Source: Bordetella parapertussis
Lineage (GTDB): Bacteria > Bacteroidota > Bacteroidia > Chitinophagales > Chitinophagaceae
Assembly: GCA_943331005.2 (NCBI GenBank)
Contig: CALQJX020000006.1
Location: forward strand, 62,001-126,000
Direction of reading: 5' to 3'
Length of the DNA stretch: 64,000 bases
The translations under genes and the position numbers were made by a program. Under the pieces are notes generated by a model. That model was not told the DNA's origin, made no database searches, and saw nothing but the letters and a program-made list of their open reading frames with translations. The first letter of the stretch is position 1. Every line of letters starts with the position of its first letter. This document shows positions 8,128-15,750 of this stretch, one piece after another.

Positions 8128-8885
8128 ATCGGTTCTGTTTGCCACATCTGTTCCAGTTCTTCTTTATCGCGCAGGGTATCCATGCACTTCCAGAAACCGT
8201 GGTGTTTATATGCTGCTATCTGTTTGTCTGCTGCCAGGTCGTTCATAGGCTGGCGCTCCCACATAATATCATCGGCATCGTCGTGCAGATAATCGGCAAT
8301 GCCCGGCTCTACGACAAAGAAACCACCATTGATCCATGTACCAGAATCGGCCGGTTTTTCTTCGAAGCTGTCTATAGTGCCATCATCTTCCATCTTCAGC
8401 ACACCAAAGCGGCTGGTAGCCTGTATGGCAGTCATAGTACAGATCTTGCCACTGTTCTTGTGGAACTTCAGCACCTCATCCAGGTTCACATCGCTCACAC
8501 CATCGCCATAGGTAAGCAGGAAGGGCTCATTACCTACATAGGGCAATACGCGCTTCAGCCTGCCGGCAGTCATGGTATCGAGACCGGTATCTATCAACGA
8601 TATTTTGAACGGCTCTGAAGAGTTCTTGTGTACCTCCAGCGAGTTGGTAGAAAGGTCTACTGTTATATCTGCATTATGCAGGAAATAATTAGCGAAATAT
8701 TCCTTTATGATATGGGCTTTGTATCCCAGACAGATAATGAACTCTGTGTGGCCGTAAGCCGCATAGATCTTCATAATGTGCCACAATATGGGACGGCCAC
8801 CGATCTCAATCATCGGCTTTGGCCTGAGAGAAGATTCCTCCGAAATACGGGTACCTCTTCCGCCTGCGAAAATGACTACTTTCAT
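8112..8885 (-). CDS. rfbF: Glucose-1-phosphate cytidylyltransferase
   Basis: 257 residues from the ATG at 8885. It makes CDP-glucose from CTP and glucose 1-phosphate, the first step of CDP-deoxysugar synthesis. The nucleotidyltransferase signature GGRGTRISEE with KPMIEIGGRPILWHIM is intact, and the product ends KKW inside the start of rfbG. Starting at MKVVIFAGGRG is preferred because it matches the family; an upstream ATG at 8927 would add 14 residues with no family resemblance. The cassette is transcribed leftward with a -7 box at 8962-8969. Confidence 0.95.
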   Translation of the reverse strand: MKVVIFAGGRGTRISEESSLRPKPMIEIGGRPILWHIMKIYAAYGHTEFIICLGYKAHIIKEYFANYFLHNADITVDLSTNSLEVHKNSSEPFKISLIDTGLDTMTAGRLKRVLPYVGNEPFLLTYGDGVSDVNLDEVLKFHKNSGKICTMTAIQATSRFGVLKMEDDGTIDSFEEKPADSGTWINGGFFVVEPGIADYLHDDADDIMWERQPMNDLAADKQIAAYKHHGFWKCMDTLRDKEELEQMWQTEPIWKKW

Positions 8886-8961
8886 CTTTAGATAGTTTGG
8901 CTGTGACACCCCACACAGAACAGCCATTAGTTGCCGCCTGCCATGGTGCGTTTCATGGCAA

Positions 8962-8969
8962 CAAATATA
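8962..8969 (-). promoter_or_regulatory. Probable -7 box of the rfbFG-epimerase operon
   Basis: The complement reads TATATTTG, matching TAnnTTTG, 76 nt upstream of the rfbF ATG. No clear TTTG -33 element is present at standard spacing. The leader would be about 70 nt. Confidence 0.45.
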
Positions 8970-9093
8970 ACAGAATTTAAGTAAGAAACGATGACAATGA
9001 AAAGCGTATAAGTAGTTAAAGTATTGACAACAAAAATGGCCCGAAATGGTTTATTCTCCTGTTTTACAAACACTTTATGTAGATTGAAAATAA

Positions 9094-9124
9094 TTTGGAT
9101 ACTTCATCTGTTTAATTAAATTTG
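9094..9124 (+). promoter_or_regulatory. Consensus promoter of the PUR-domain gene
   Basis: TTTG (9094-9097), 19 nt spacer, TAAATTTG (9117-9124): an exact -33/-7 pair. Because the in-frame GTG at 9124 falls inside the -7 box, it cannot be the translation start; the next GTG at 9154 is. Confidence 0.8.
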
Positions 9125-9153
9125 TGTTCTATTCATCACTTAAAAAAAGAATT

Positions 9154-9582
9154 GTGTCGTACGAAAACAAAAATTTTGACGAATCAAGGGGCGAAAGCCG
9201 GAATGAGAGCTTGTACAGCAAACGTATAAAAGCAGGAAAGAGAAGGACCTACTTTTTCGATGTGAGGGCAACACGTGGCAATGATTACTTCATTACCATT
9301 ACCGAAAGCAAGAAGCGTTTTGATGATAATGGTTACGACCGTCACAAGATGTTCCTTTACAAGGAAGACTTCAACAAATTCCTTGCCGGCCTCACAGAGA
9401 CCATCAACTACGTTAAGACAGACCTCATGCCTAATTTCGATTTCGACGCATTCAATCATGATCAGGAAAATGAAGAAGGCGGCATGAATATGAATATATC
9501 TTCTTCTGTTGCTGAAGATATGCCTGTAGCCATGGCAGCCTCTACGAATGACAATACCAGTGTTGATGAATGGAAAATGTAA
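9154..9582 (+). CDS. DUF3276/PUR-domain nucleic-acid-binding protein
   Basis: 142 residues from GTG 9154, selected because the promoter -7 box occupies the earlier GTG. One PUR repeat is visible: RTYFFDVRATRGNDYFITI, then ESKKRFDD and KMFLYKEDFNKFLAGLTE, as in the DUF3276 family of Bacteroidota and related to Pur-alpha and spirochaetal BpuR. Such proteins bind single-stranded DNA or RNA, and a regulatory role is likely but unproven here. The C-terminal 40 residues are acidic and low-complexity with methionine and asparagine. The gene is monocistronic between its own promoter and a strong bidirectional terminator. Confidence 0.88.
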   Translation: MSYENKNFDESRGESRNESLYSKRIKAGKRRTYFFDVRATRGNDYFITITESKKRFDDNGYDRHKMFLYKEDFNKFLAGLTETINYVKTDLMPNFDFDAFNHDQENEEGGMNMNISSSVAEDMPVAMAASTNDNTSVDEWKM

Positions 9583-9601
9583 TACTGTAACTCATTTCAT
9601 A

Positions 9602-9634
9602 AAAAAAACCTTCACCGAAAGTGAAGGTTTTTTT
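9602..9634. terminator. Bidirectional terminator between convergent genes
   Basis: Perfect 14-bp stem AAAAAAACCTTCAC / GTGAAGGTTTTTTT (9602-9615 and 9621-9634) around a CGAAA loop. The T run on both strands serves the PUR gene and the convergent glycosyltransferase. Confidence 0.9.
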
Positions 9635-9641
9635 ATTGGTA

Positions 9642-10874
9642 TCATTTCTTCAGCGATAATTTCACATTACGTGCCAGGGCCATGAGCCTGGACCTGACAA
9701 TACCCATAGCACCTATACCAAGCGGCAGCGCCGTAATATCACCTACGGTAGACCCTTCCAGCACTTTATAGTATTTATCCATACATACCTGCATGCTGAA
9801 TTCGGTCTCGGCAATTTTGCGGGCAGCTTCCTGCCTGCCTGCGGCAGGTATTGCTGCTACCAACTTTATCTTTTCTACAGCGGTCGCAATATCGCCTACA
9901 TCGTAAGAGGCAAAACAATCGGGGGCATATTGGTGATGTTCATAATCTTCTATGCCGCTCACCCGGGTTCCTGCAAAACCACATCCTGCCGCCAATGCCT
10001 CCATCATTACCAGCGGTGTGCCCTCAAAATTGGATGTAAGTACCAGCACATCAGACCGGCGCAACAAACTGTTCACCTCACCGGCATTCAGCCAGCCATT
10101 AAAGGTTACCTCGTTGCCGGCACCACACTCATTAAAATAAGCCGTATATTCTATTTTAGAAGCCTCATCATTTCCGGCAATATCCAGATGGAAGGGGAAC
10201 CCTTCGGCATGCAGTGCGGCTGCTATCTTCACCAGATCCTGTGCACGCTTCTGCTGATCGTTGAACCTGCCGATAAATACCAGTCTTGCTTCCCCTTCTG
10301 CACGGGGAGCCACCGTAAATGACGGCAAATTAATACCACATGGTATCGTGAAGGTGCGGGAAGCCTGCATTTCCGGACATTGTTGCAGAAACACCCGTTT
10401 CACCCTCTCCGACACACATACACAAGCTGCCATCTGCGCCCTGTATTGCTGCCCTATCTGGTAATAATACGGATCATCGCAATGCAGCACCCCTATCATG
10501 GGGTTGCGGTTGGCCACAGTAGCGGCACCTGCCCATACAGCCCTGTCGTCTGATACTATAATGGGAACACCTGCGGGCAATGCTCCGGTAATGATGCGGT
10601 TATAAATTGCCGCACGGTACTCGTCTGTACCAAACTCGAACTCGTACCCAACCCGCTCTGTAAGTATTGTAATATTGCTACGATGTGGCTGCAGCAGTGC
10701 CACTATAGACTCTCTGCCACCCGAATTATGAAATTCCGCAACCGGTTCTACCGTCACAAAATAAACTGCATGGCCTGCCTGCGCCGCATGTACGGCGGCA
10801 TCCACCATCCACCGTGTAACCCCGCCCCTGTGGTAGGGATGACAAAGAAATGCCAATTGTTTTTTCTGGTCCAT
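9642..10874 (-). CDS. Family 4 glycosyltransferase (GT-B fold)
   Basis: 410 residues from the ATG at 10874 (MDQKKQLAFLCHPYHRGG); an ATG at 10907 is possible but adds an atypical leader. The C-terminal donor-binding domain carries RLVFIGRFNDQQKRAQDLV and the EX7E motif in SNFEGTPLVMMEALAAG, characteristic of GT4 retaining transferases. The N-terminal glycine-rich loop GGVTRWMVDAA is the usual acceptor-domain loop. It probably adds a sugar to a surface polysaccharide or lipid-linked oligosaccharide; donor and acceptor cannot be deduced. It is near the CDP-sugar cassette but separated from it by an opposite-strand gene. Confidence 0.85.
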   Translation of the reverse strand: MDQKKQLAFLCHPYHRGGVTRWMVDAAVHAAQAGHAVYFVTVEPVAEFHNSGGRESIVALLQPHRSNITILTERVGYEFEFGTDEYRAAIYNRIITGALPAGVPIIVSDDRAVWAGAATVANRNPMIGVLHCDDPYYYQIGQQYRAQMAACVCVSERVKRVFLQQCPEMQASRTFTIPCGINLPSFTVAPRAEGEARLVFIGRFNDQQKRAQDLVKIAAALHAEGFPFHLDIAGNDEASKIEYTAYFNECGAGNEVTFNGWLNAGEVNSLLRRSDVLVLTSNFEGTPLVMMEALAAGCGFAGTRVSGIEDYEHHQYAPDCFASYDVGDIATAVEKIKLVAAIPAAGRQEAARKIAETEFSMQVCMDKYYKVLEGSTVGDITALPLGIGAMGIVRSRLMALARNVKLSLKK

Positions 10875-10999
10875 GAAGCTGTTGTAATTGCAAAAGAGAA
10901 CGGGCAAATTAGTGTTTTTGGAGAATTAAACATGCATATTTAATTCTGTATAGAAAAAGGCTACTTACTGCGTACATTTGCAACCATATTACGAATAAA

Positions 11000-12667
11000 A
11001 TGAGCGAAGAAAAATCACTTAATTTCCTAGAAGAGATCATTGAAGACGATATTAAGGCCGGTCTGCACGACGGCAGGATACATACCCGTTTCCCGCCGGA
11101 ACCTAATGGCTACCTGCATATAGGTCATGCTACTTCCATATGCCTCAACTTCGGGCTGGCAAAGAAGTACAACGGCAAATGCAACCTTCGCTTCGACGAT
11201 ACCAACCCTACAACAGAAGAAACCGAATACGTAGAGAATATCAAGAACGATATCAAATGGCTCGGTTTCACCTGGGACAATGAGCTCTATGCATCAGACT
11301 ATTTCGAAAAAATTTATGGTTTTGCAGTAACCCTCATCGGCAAAGGGCTAGCTTACGTAGACGACAGCTCTGCAGAAGAAATAGCTGCTATGAAGGGCTC
11401 TACAATTGCACCCGGCACCAACAGCCCGTTCCGCGAGCGTAGCATAGAGGAAAATCTGCAGCTTTTCCGCGAGATGCGCGAGGGCAAATACAAAGACGGA
11501 GAAAAAACACTGCGTGCCAAAATAGACATGGCTCACCCCAATCTGCTGCTACGCGACCCGCTGATGTATCGCATCAAACACGAGCATCATCACCGTACAG
11601 GTAACCAATGGTGCATCTACCCTATGTATGACTTTGCCCATGGCCAGTGCGATAGCATAGAAGAGATCACCCATTCTATATGTACCCTCGAATTCATACA
11701 CCACCGCCCGTTATACAACTGGTTCATAGAGCAGCTGAGTATTTTCCCATCCAAACAGTACGAGTTTGCCCGCCGCAACCTCACCTATACTGTGATGAGC
11801 AAGCGCAAGCTGCTACAACTGGTAAACGAGGGACATGTAGCCGGCTGGAACGACCCACGCATGCCAACCATCAGCGGCATGCGCAGGCGCGGTTATCCGG
11901 CAGAAGCATTCCTTAAATTCTCTGATACCATAGGTATTGCAAAAAGAGAGAACATAGTAGATATAGGCCTGCTGGAATTCTGCGTAAGGGAAAACCTGAA
12001 CAGAACCACCAACCGCGTAATGGCTGTACTGGATCCTGTGAAACTGGTGATCACCAACTACCCAGAAGGACAGACCGATCTGTTTACAGCAGAGAACAAT
12101 CCGGAAGATCCGGAAAGCGGCAGCAGGCAGATACCCTTTGGCCGCGAGCTGTGGATAGAACGCGAAGACTTTATGGAGGAAGCCCCCAAGAAGTTCTTCA
12201 GGCTGGCACCCGGCAATATGGTACGTTTGAAAAGTGCCTATATAGTTAAGTGCGAAGGTTGTGTGAAAGATGCCGATGGCAACATTACAGAAGTACACTG
12301 TACCTACCTGCCAGAAAGTAAAAGCGGCAACGACACCAGCGGCCTCACCGTAAAAGGTACTATACACTGGGTGAGCGTGGCACATGCCCACACTGCAGAG
12401 GTACGTATGTACGACCGTCTGTTCCGTGTAGAAGACCCGTCGAGCGAGGATGGCGATTTTAAAGATTACATCAACCCCGACTCTATGCTGGTACTGCCAC
12501 AGGTATATATAGAACCCGAACTGGCCAAGGCGCAGCCGGGCGACCGTATGCAGTTCATGCGCAAGGGTTATTTCTGTGCAGATACAGAAAGCACTCCGGA
12601 TAAGTTGATCTTTAACCGCACGGTGACCCTAAAGGATGCCTGGGCCAAAGAGCAGAAAAAAGCCTAA
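11000..12667 (+). CDS. glnS: Glutaminyl-tRNA synthetase
   Basis: 555 residues, matching the bacterial GlnRS length. It charges tRNA-Gln with glutamine. The class I signature is PEPNGYLHIGHA with HIGH at residues 40-43, and the second signature is VMSKRKL near residue 265. NPTTEETEYVENIKNDIKWLG and DPRMPTISGMRRRGYPAEA are GlnRS-specific blocks. Having GlnRS implies that this organism does not rely on the GatCAB route for Gln-tRNA. A TACATTTG -7 box lies at 10973-10980, 19 nt before the ATG. Confidence 0.97.
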   Translation: MSEEKSLNFLEEIIEDDIKAGLHDGRIHTRFPPEPNGYLHIGHATSICLNFGLAKKYNGKCNLRFDDTNPTTEETEYVENIKNDIKWLGFTWDNELYASDYFEKIYGFAVTLIGKGLAYVDDSSAEEIAAMKGSTIAPGTNSPFRERSIEENLQLFREMREGKYKDGEKTLRAKIDMAHPNLLLRDPLMYRIKHEHHHRTGNQWCIYPMYDFAHGQCDSIEEITHSICTLEFIHHRPLYNWFIEQLSIFPSKQYEFARRNLTYTVMSKRKLLQLVNEGHVAGWNDPRMPTISGMRRRGYPAEAFLKFSDTIGIAKRENIVDIGLLEFCVRENLNRTTNRVMAVLDPVKLVITNYPEGQTDLFTAENNPEDPESGSRQIPFGRELWIEREDFMEEAPKKFFRLAPGNMVRLKSAYIVKCEGCVKDADGNITEVHCTYLPESKSGNDTSGLTVKGTIHWVSVAHAHTAEVRMYDRLFRVEDPSSEDGDFKDYINPDSMLVLPQVYIEPELAKAQPGDRMQFMRKGYFCADTESTPDKLIFNRTVTLKDAWAKEQKKA

Positions 12668-12685
12668 CAGCTATTCCTTACATAC

Positions 12686-12730
12686 AAATGCGATAATGCA
12701 CTCCCTTTGGGGCGGCGCATTATCGCATTT
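12686..12730. terminator. Bidirectional terminator between glnS and ridA
   Basis: A 14-bp stem AAATGCGATAATGC / GCATTATCGCATTT (12686-12699 and 12717-12730) with a 17-nt loop and T-rich flanks separates the convergent genes. Confidence 0.8.
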
Positions 12731-12747
12731 TCTTTTACAGCAGGTGC

Positions 12748-13128
12748 TTATTTAGCAGCTACCATGCTTATCTCTACTTTCACTCCTTTTGGCAGGCCAG
12801 CTACCTGTATGGTTTCTCTGGCAGGGGCATCAGCACCAAAATAACTGCCATAGACCTCGTTTACCTGTGCAAACTGACCCATATCCATCAAAAAGATAGA
12901 AGACTTCAGCACATTGGAGAAATCCATGCCTGCAGCCTGCAATATGGCAGCAAGATTGGCCATTACCTGCCTCGCCTCAGCCTGCACATCGCCCTGTACC
13001 AGTTCGCCGGTTACAGGATCGAGGGCTATCTGGCCTGATATGAAGAGCATATTCCCGAACTGAACGGCCTGATTGTATGGCCCGATAGGTGCGGGAGCAT
13101 TATTTGTGTTGATGATTTTCTTTTCCAT
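12748..13128 (-). CDS. ridA: RidA family reactive enamine/imine deaminase
   Basis: 126 residues from the ATG at 13128. RidA hydrolyses reactive 2-aminoacrylate and related enamines to protect PLP enzymes. Conserved features include APAPIGPYNQAVQ, LFISGQIALDP, and the active-site arginine in ARETIQVAGLPKGVKVEI. An ATG six nt upstream (13134) lies in the -7 box of the promoter, so 13128 is the start and the mRNA would be nearly leaderless. It diverges from tsaB. Confidence 0.93.
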   Translation of the reverse strand: MEKKIINTNNAPAPIGPYNQAVQFGNMLFISGQIALDPVTGELVQGDVQAEARQVMANLAAILQAAGMDFSNVLKSSIFLMDMGQFAQVNEVYGSYFGADAPARETIQVAGLPKGVKVEISMVAAK

Positions 13129-13133
13129 GATCA

Positions 13134-13159
13134 CAAATGTAATACGCTATGTACATTTG
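13134..13159. promoter_or_regulatory. Back-to-back -7 boxes of ridA and tsaB forming an inverted repeat
   Basis: CAAATGTA (13134-13141, minus-strand TACATTTG) and TACATTTG (13152-13159, plus strand) are a perfect inverted repeat with a 10-nt spacer. Each is a canonical -7 box, pointing outward to ridA (5 nt to its ATG) and tsaB (10 nt to its ATG). The polymerase footprints must overlap, so the two promoters probably exclude one another. Confidence 0.65.
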
Positions 13160-13169
13160 CACACAATTT

Positions 13170-13832
13170 ATGAGCCATCTTTTACATATTGACACTTCTA
13201 CAGATATAGGTACCGTAGCAGTAAGCGGAAACGGCACACTACTTTCTGTAGTGCATAGCGAAGCTGCCCGCAACCATGCCGGTGCCATTAACCTGATGAT
13301 AGAAGACGCCCTTCAGCGAGCGAACATTTCTCTGAAGGAAATTGATGCAATTTTAGCATGTGCCGGCCCCGGATCTTATACCGGACTGCGTATAGCACTT
13401 GCTACCGCAAAGGGTATCTGCTATGCCAAAGGCAAACCACTCATATTAAACAACAAGCTATCCTTACTGGCACTAAATGAAACCGATAAACATATGACAA
13501 AAACCATAGCATCGGTGCTGATTGCCAGAGAGAATGAGTATTTCGTTAGTATTTACAACAATAACCATATGTGTCTTTCTGAGCCCATACACGTTACTGA
13601 AGAAGAATTGGTGGAGCTATTGAAAGAAAGAGAAAACTTGCATATAATCAGCGACTTATCAGAAGCTGATTTTTATAAACTAAAAGTTAGTTTTTCGTCT
13701 CTAAAACCTAATATTACAATCGATTACAATAAATGGGCGGTATTTGGGGAAGATCGTTATAAATGTCAGGATTTTGTAAATCTTGTAAACTGTGCTCCTT
13801 TCTATCTGAAACAAGTTTACACACATAAATAA
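13170..13832 (+). CDS. tsaB: tRNA threonylcarbamoyladenosine biosynthesis protein TsaB
   Basis: 220 residues from the ATG at 13170 (MSHLLHIDTSTDIGTVAV), chosen because the promoter box precedes it and the family begins this way. TsaB is an ASKHA-fold scaffold that partners TsaD and TsaE to make t6A37 in ANN-reading tRNAs. The hallmark GPGSYTGLRIALATAKG is intact, and the C-terminal half is divergent and shorter, as is common. tsaE, another member of the complex, is in this window at 57609; tsaD is not seen. Confidence 0.93.
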   Translation: MSHLLHIDTSTDIGTVAVSGNGTLLSVVHSEAARNHAGAINLMIEDALQRANISLKEIDAILACAGPGSYTGLRIALATAKGICYAKGKPLILNNKLSLLALNETDKHMTKTIASVLIARENEYFVSIYNNNHMCLSEPIHVTEEELVELLKERENLHIISDLSEADFYKLKVSFSSLKPNITIDYNKWAVFGEDRYKCQDFVNLVNCAPFYLKQVYTHK

Positions 13833-14027
13833 CTGCCTATCAGCAATTTAAGTAGAACACAAGTCAATCATTAGAGTGACTTTAACTCAATGTTAACTTT
13901 TTTTACAAATATTCTGCACCTCATATCGCTTATTATATGTATGTTTGCAAAAATATTCATATTGATCCTCCTCATTTGGGTATAATCTAAACAGTTTTTA
14001 ATCATTTAACATCGAAAAAATTAATTA

Positions 14028-14387
14028 ATGGAAACGACGGTATCAGCAAACACTCTGGTTATCAAGGGTTCGAACGAACAGATCAAATTAGACTATGTAG
14101 CAGTAAAGAATGCAGCTATGACACTGAGGGCAATCAATCACAAATTGCGCCAGCAGATCGTTAAACTGCTTGAAGAGAACAAACGCATGAATGTAACTGA
14201 CATTTATGTAAAATTGCGTTTAGAGCAGTCTGTTGCATCGCAGCACCTTGCTATCCTGCGTCGCGCTAACATCGTGATCACTGAGCGTGATGGTAAATTC
14301 ATCCACTATGCGCTGAACCATGCACGCATTGCTGCTGTTGCTAAGTTCGTTAACGAGCTCGTTAACTCTGAAGAAGGAGCTAACTAA
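14028..14387 (+). CDS. ArsR-like winged-helix transcriptional regulator
   Basis: 119 residues. Residues about 33-105 form a winged helix-turn-helix: MTLRAINHKLRQQIVKLLEE, then the recognition segment LRLEQSVASQHLAILRRAN and a wing EERDGKFIHYAL-like (ITERDGKFIHYAL). This is the ArsR/SmtB fold, but it has no cysteine pair for metal sensing. A -7 box TATGTTTG lies at 13940-13947, leaving a leader of about 75 nt. It is monocistronic and ends at an extremely long palindrome. Target genes are unknown; the convergent neighbour is a fatty acid desaturase. Confidence 0.85.
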   Translation: METTVSANTLVIKGSNEQIKLDYVAVKNAAMTLRAINHKLRQQIVKLLEENKRMNVTDIYVKLRLEQSVASQHLAILRRANIVITERDGKFIHYALNHARIAAVAKFVNELVNSEEGAN

Positions 14388-14412
14388 TCAGTTGCAGTCA
14401 AAAAGCACAACA

Positions 14413-14466
14413 ACATAATGACAATAAAAAACCCCGGATATCCGGGGTTTTTTATTGTCATTATGT
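14413..14466. terminator. 54-nt perfect palindrome, bidirectional terminator
   Basis: Positions 14413-14439 and 14440-14466 are exact reverse complements (27 bp each side, centre GGAT|ATCC). The core has A-run, CCCCGG, CCGGGG, T-run geometry, so it terminates both the regulator gene and the convergent desaturase gene. Such a long uninterrupted palindrome is notable. Confidence 0.9.
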
Positions 14467-14500
14467 ATCGTATATTATATTATTGTTTAAGTATTATTCT

Positions 14501-15613
14501 TTACACGTTTTCGTGAGTACCCAAATACTTGAGCATTTTGCCATGCGCCAGCAGTGCGCTGCGGAAGGTAGGCATAACCTGATATGGGATATTATGTTCT
14601 TTGGCTACCTGCGCAACTATCTTGGCGATCTTTGGATAGTGAATGTGGCATACATGAGGGAACAGATGGTGCTCTATCTGGAAATTGAGACCGCCTATGT
14701 ACCAGCAAACAAATTTGTTATCCGGTGCAAAATCGGCAGTATTCAGTATCTGATGCACAGCCCAGTTGTTTTCCATCTTACGCTCATCATCTGGTTTAGC
14801 AAAATCCGAGGTTTCTACCACATGTGCCGGCTGGAAAATACATGCCAGAGAGAAACCGGCAATAACGTGCATGATCACAAAACCGCCTACAATATGATAC
14901 CATGCAAAGCCTGAGAACATGATCGGCAGCACAAAAATGTATCCTATGTAGAATATCTTGAGTAAGGTAAGCTCTGTAAGCGCCCTGCGAAAAGTTGTCT
15001 TTTGCTTGATAAGGAGGCCATTTTTGTTGTAAGCAGAGATCTTGATGTAATCTTTAGCAGTTACCCAATAGATATTCATGAGGCAATACAGGAACCATGC
15101 ATATATATGCTGATACTTGTGGTACCCTTTCAGAGGCCTGGTAGGTGTCATGCGGAGCGCCACACCTGTTTCTATATCCTCATCAAGACCGCCAATGTTG
15201 GTGTAGGTATGATGCAGCACATTGTGCTGTATCTTCCAGTTGAGGGCATAACCACCAATAACATTGAGCAGATTGCCCAGATTGTTATTGAGCGTTTTGT
15301 TCTCAGAATAAGCGCCGTGATTGGAATCGTGCATCACACTGGTTCCAATGCCTACTATACCTGCACCCATCAGCAACCACATTCCGTAGAACAGCCACAG
15401 GCTTACGGAGGTCAACCCGGTAACGAGTATGAAGTAAGGAATAAAGTACATAGAGATCATAGCTATGGTCTTTATGTACATCTGGGTGTTTGAATACTGG
15501 GAGATGTTGTTGGAAGTAAAATACTCGTTTACTCTGTTCTTCAAATCCTCATAAAAACTATCGGTTCCTCTCGGGGCAAACTTTACGATTTGCTTCTTAA
15601 CTATTTCAGCCAC
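14501..15613 (-). CDS. Membrane fatty acid desaturase (acyl-lipid/acyl-CoA type)
   Basis: 370 residues from a GTG start. The three histidine boxes of di-iron membrane desaturases are present: HDSNH (95-99), HNVLHH (130-135) and QIEHH (about 310). The QxxHH third box is typical of front-end/DesA3-like linoleoyl-CoA desaturases, but no cytochrome b5 domain is fused. Hydrophobic segments about 50-90 and 210-250 span the membrane. It would introduce a double bond into membrane fatty acids using O2; regiospecificity cannot be read from sequence. It ends at the 54-nt palindrome shared with the regulator. Confidence 0.92.
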   Translation of the reverse strand: MAEIVKKQIVKFAPRGTDSFYEDLKNRVNEYFTSNNISQYSNTQMYIKTIAMISMYFIPYFILVTGLTSVSLWLFYGMWLLMGAGIVGIGTSVMHDSNHGAYSENKTLNNNLGNLLNVIGGYALNWKIQHNVLHHTYTNIGGLDEDIETGVALRMTPTRPLKGYHKYQHIYAWFLYCLMNIYWVTAKDYIKISAYNKNGLLIKQKTTFRRALTELTLLKIFYIGYIFVLPIMFSGFAWYHIVGGFVIMHVIAGFSLACIFQPAHVVETSDFAKPDDERKMENNWAVHQILNTADFAPDNKFVCWYIGGLNFQIEHHLFPHVCHIHYPKIAKIVAQVAKEHNIPYQVMPTFRSALLAHGKMLKYLGTHENV

Positions 15614-15750
15614 TTAAAAAATTTTAGCGAATATAATAAATTAATGCTTAGAATGATACATGGGCAAATCACACTTAACAATAAGATGTGAGTGTTCACA
15701 GTGCGTATTTCTACTATATAAAAGGGCTAAAAGGACAAAAATCAAGTATT

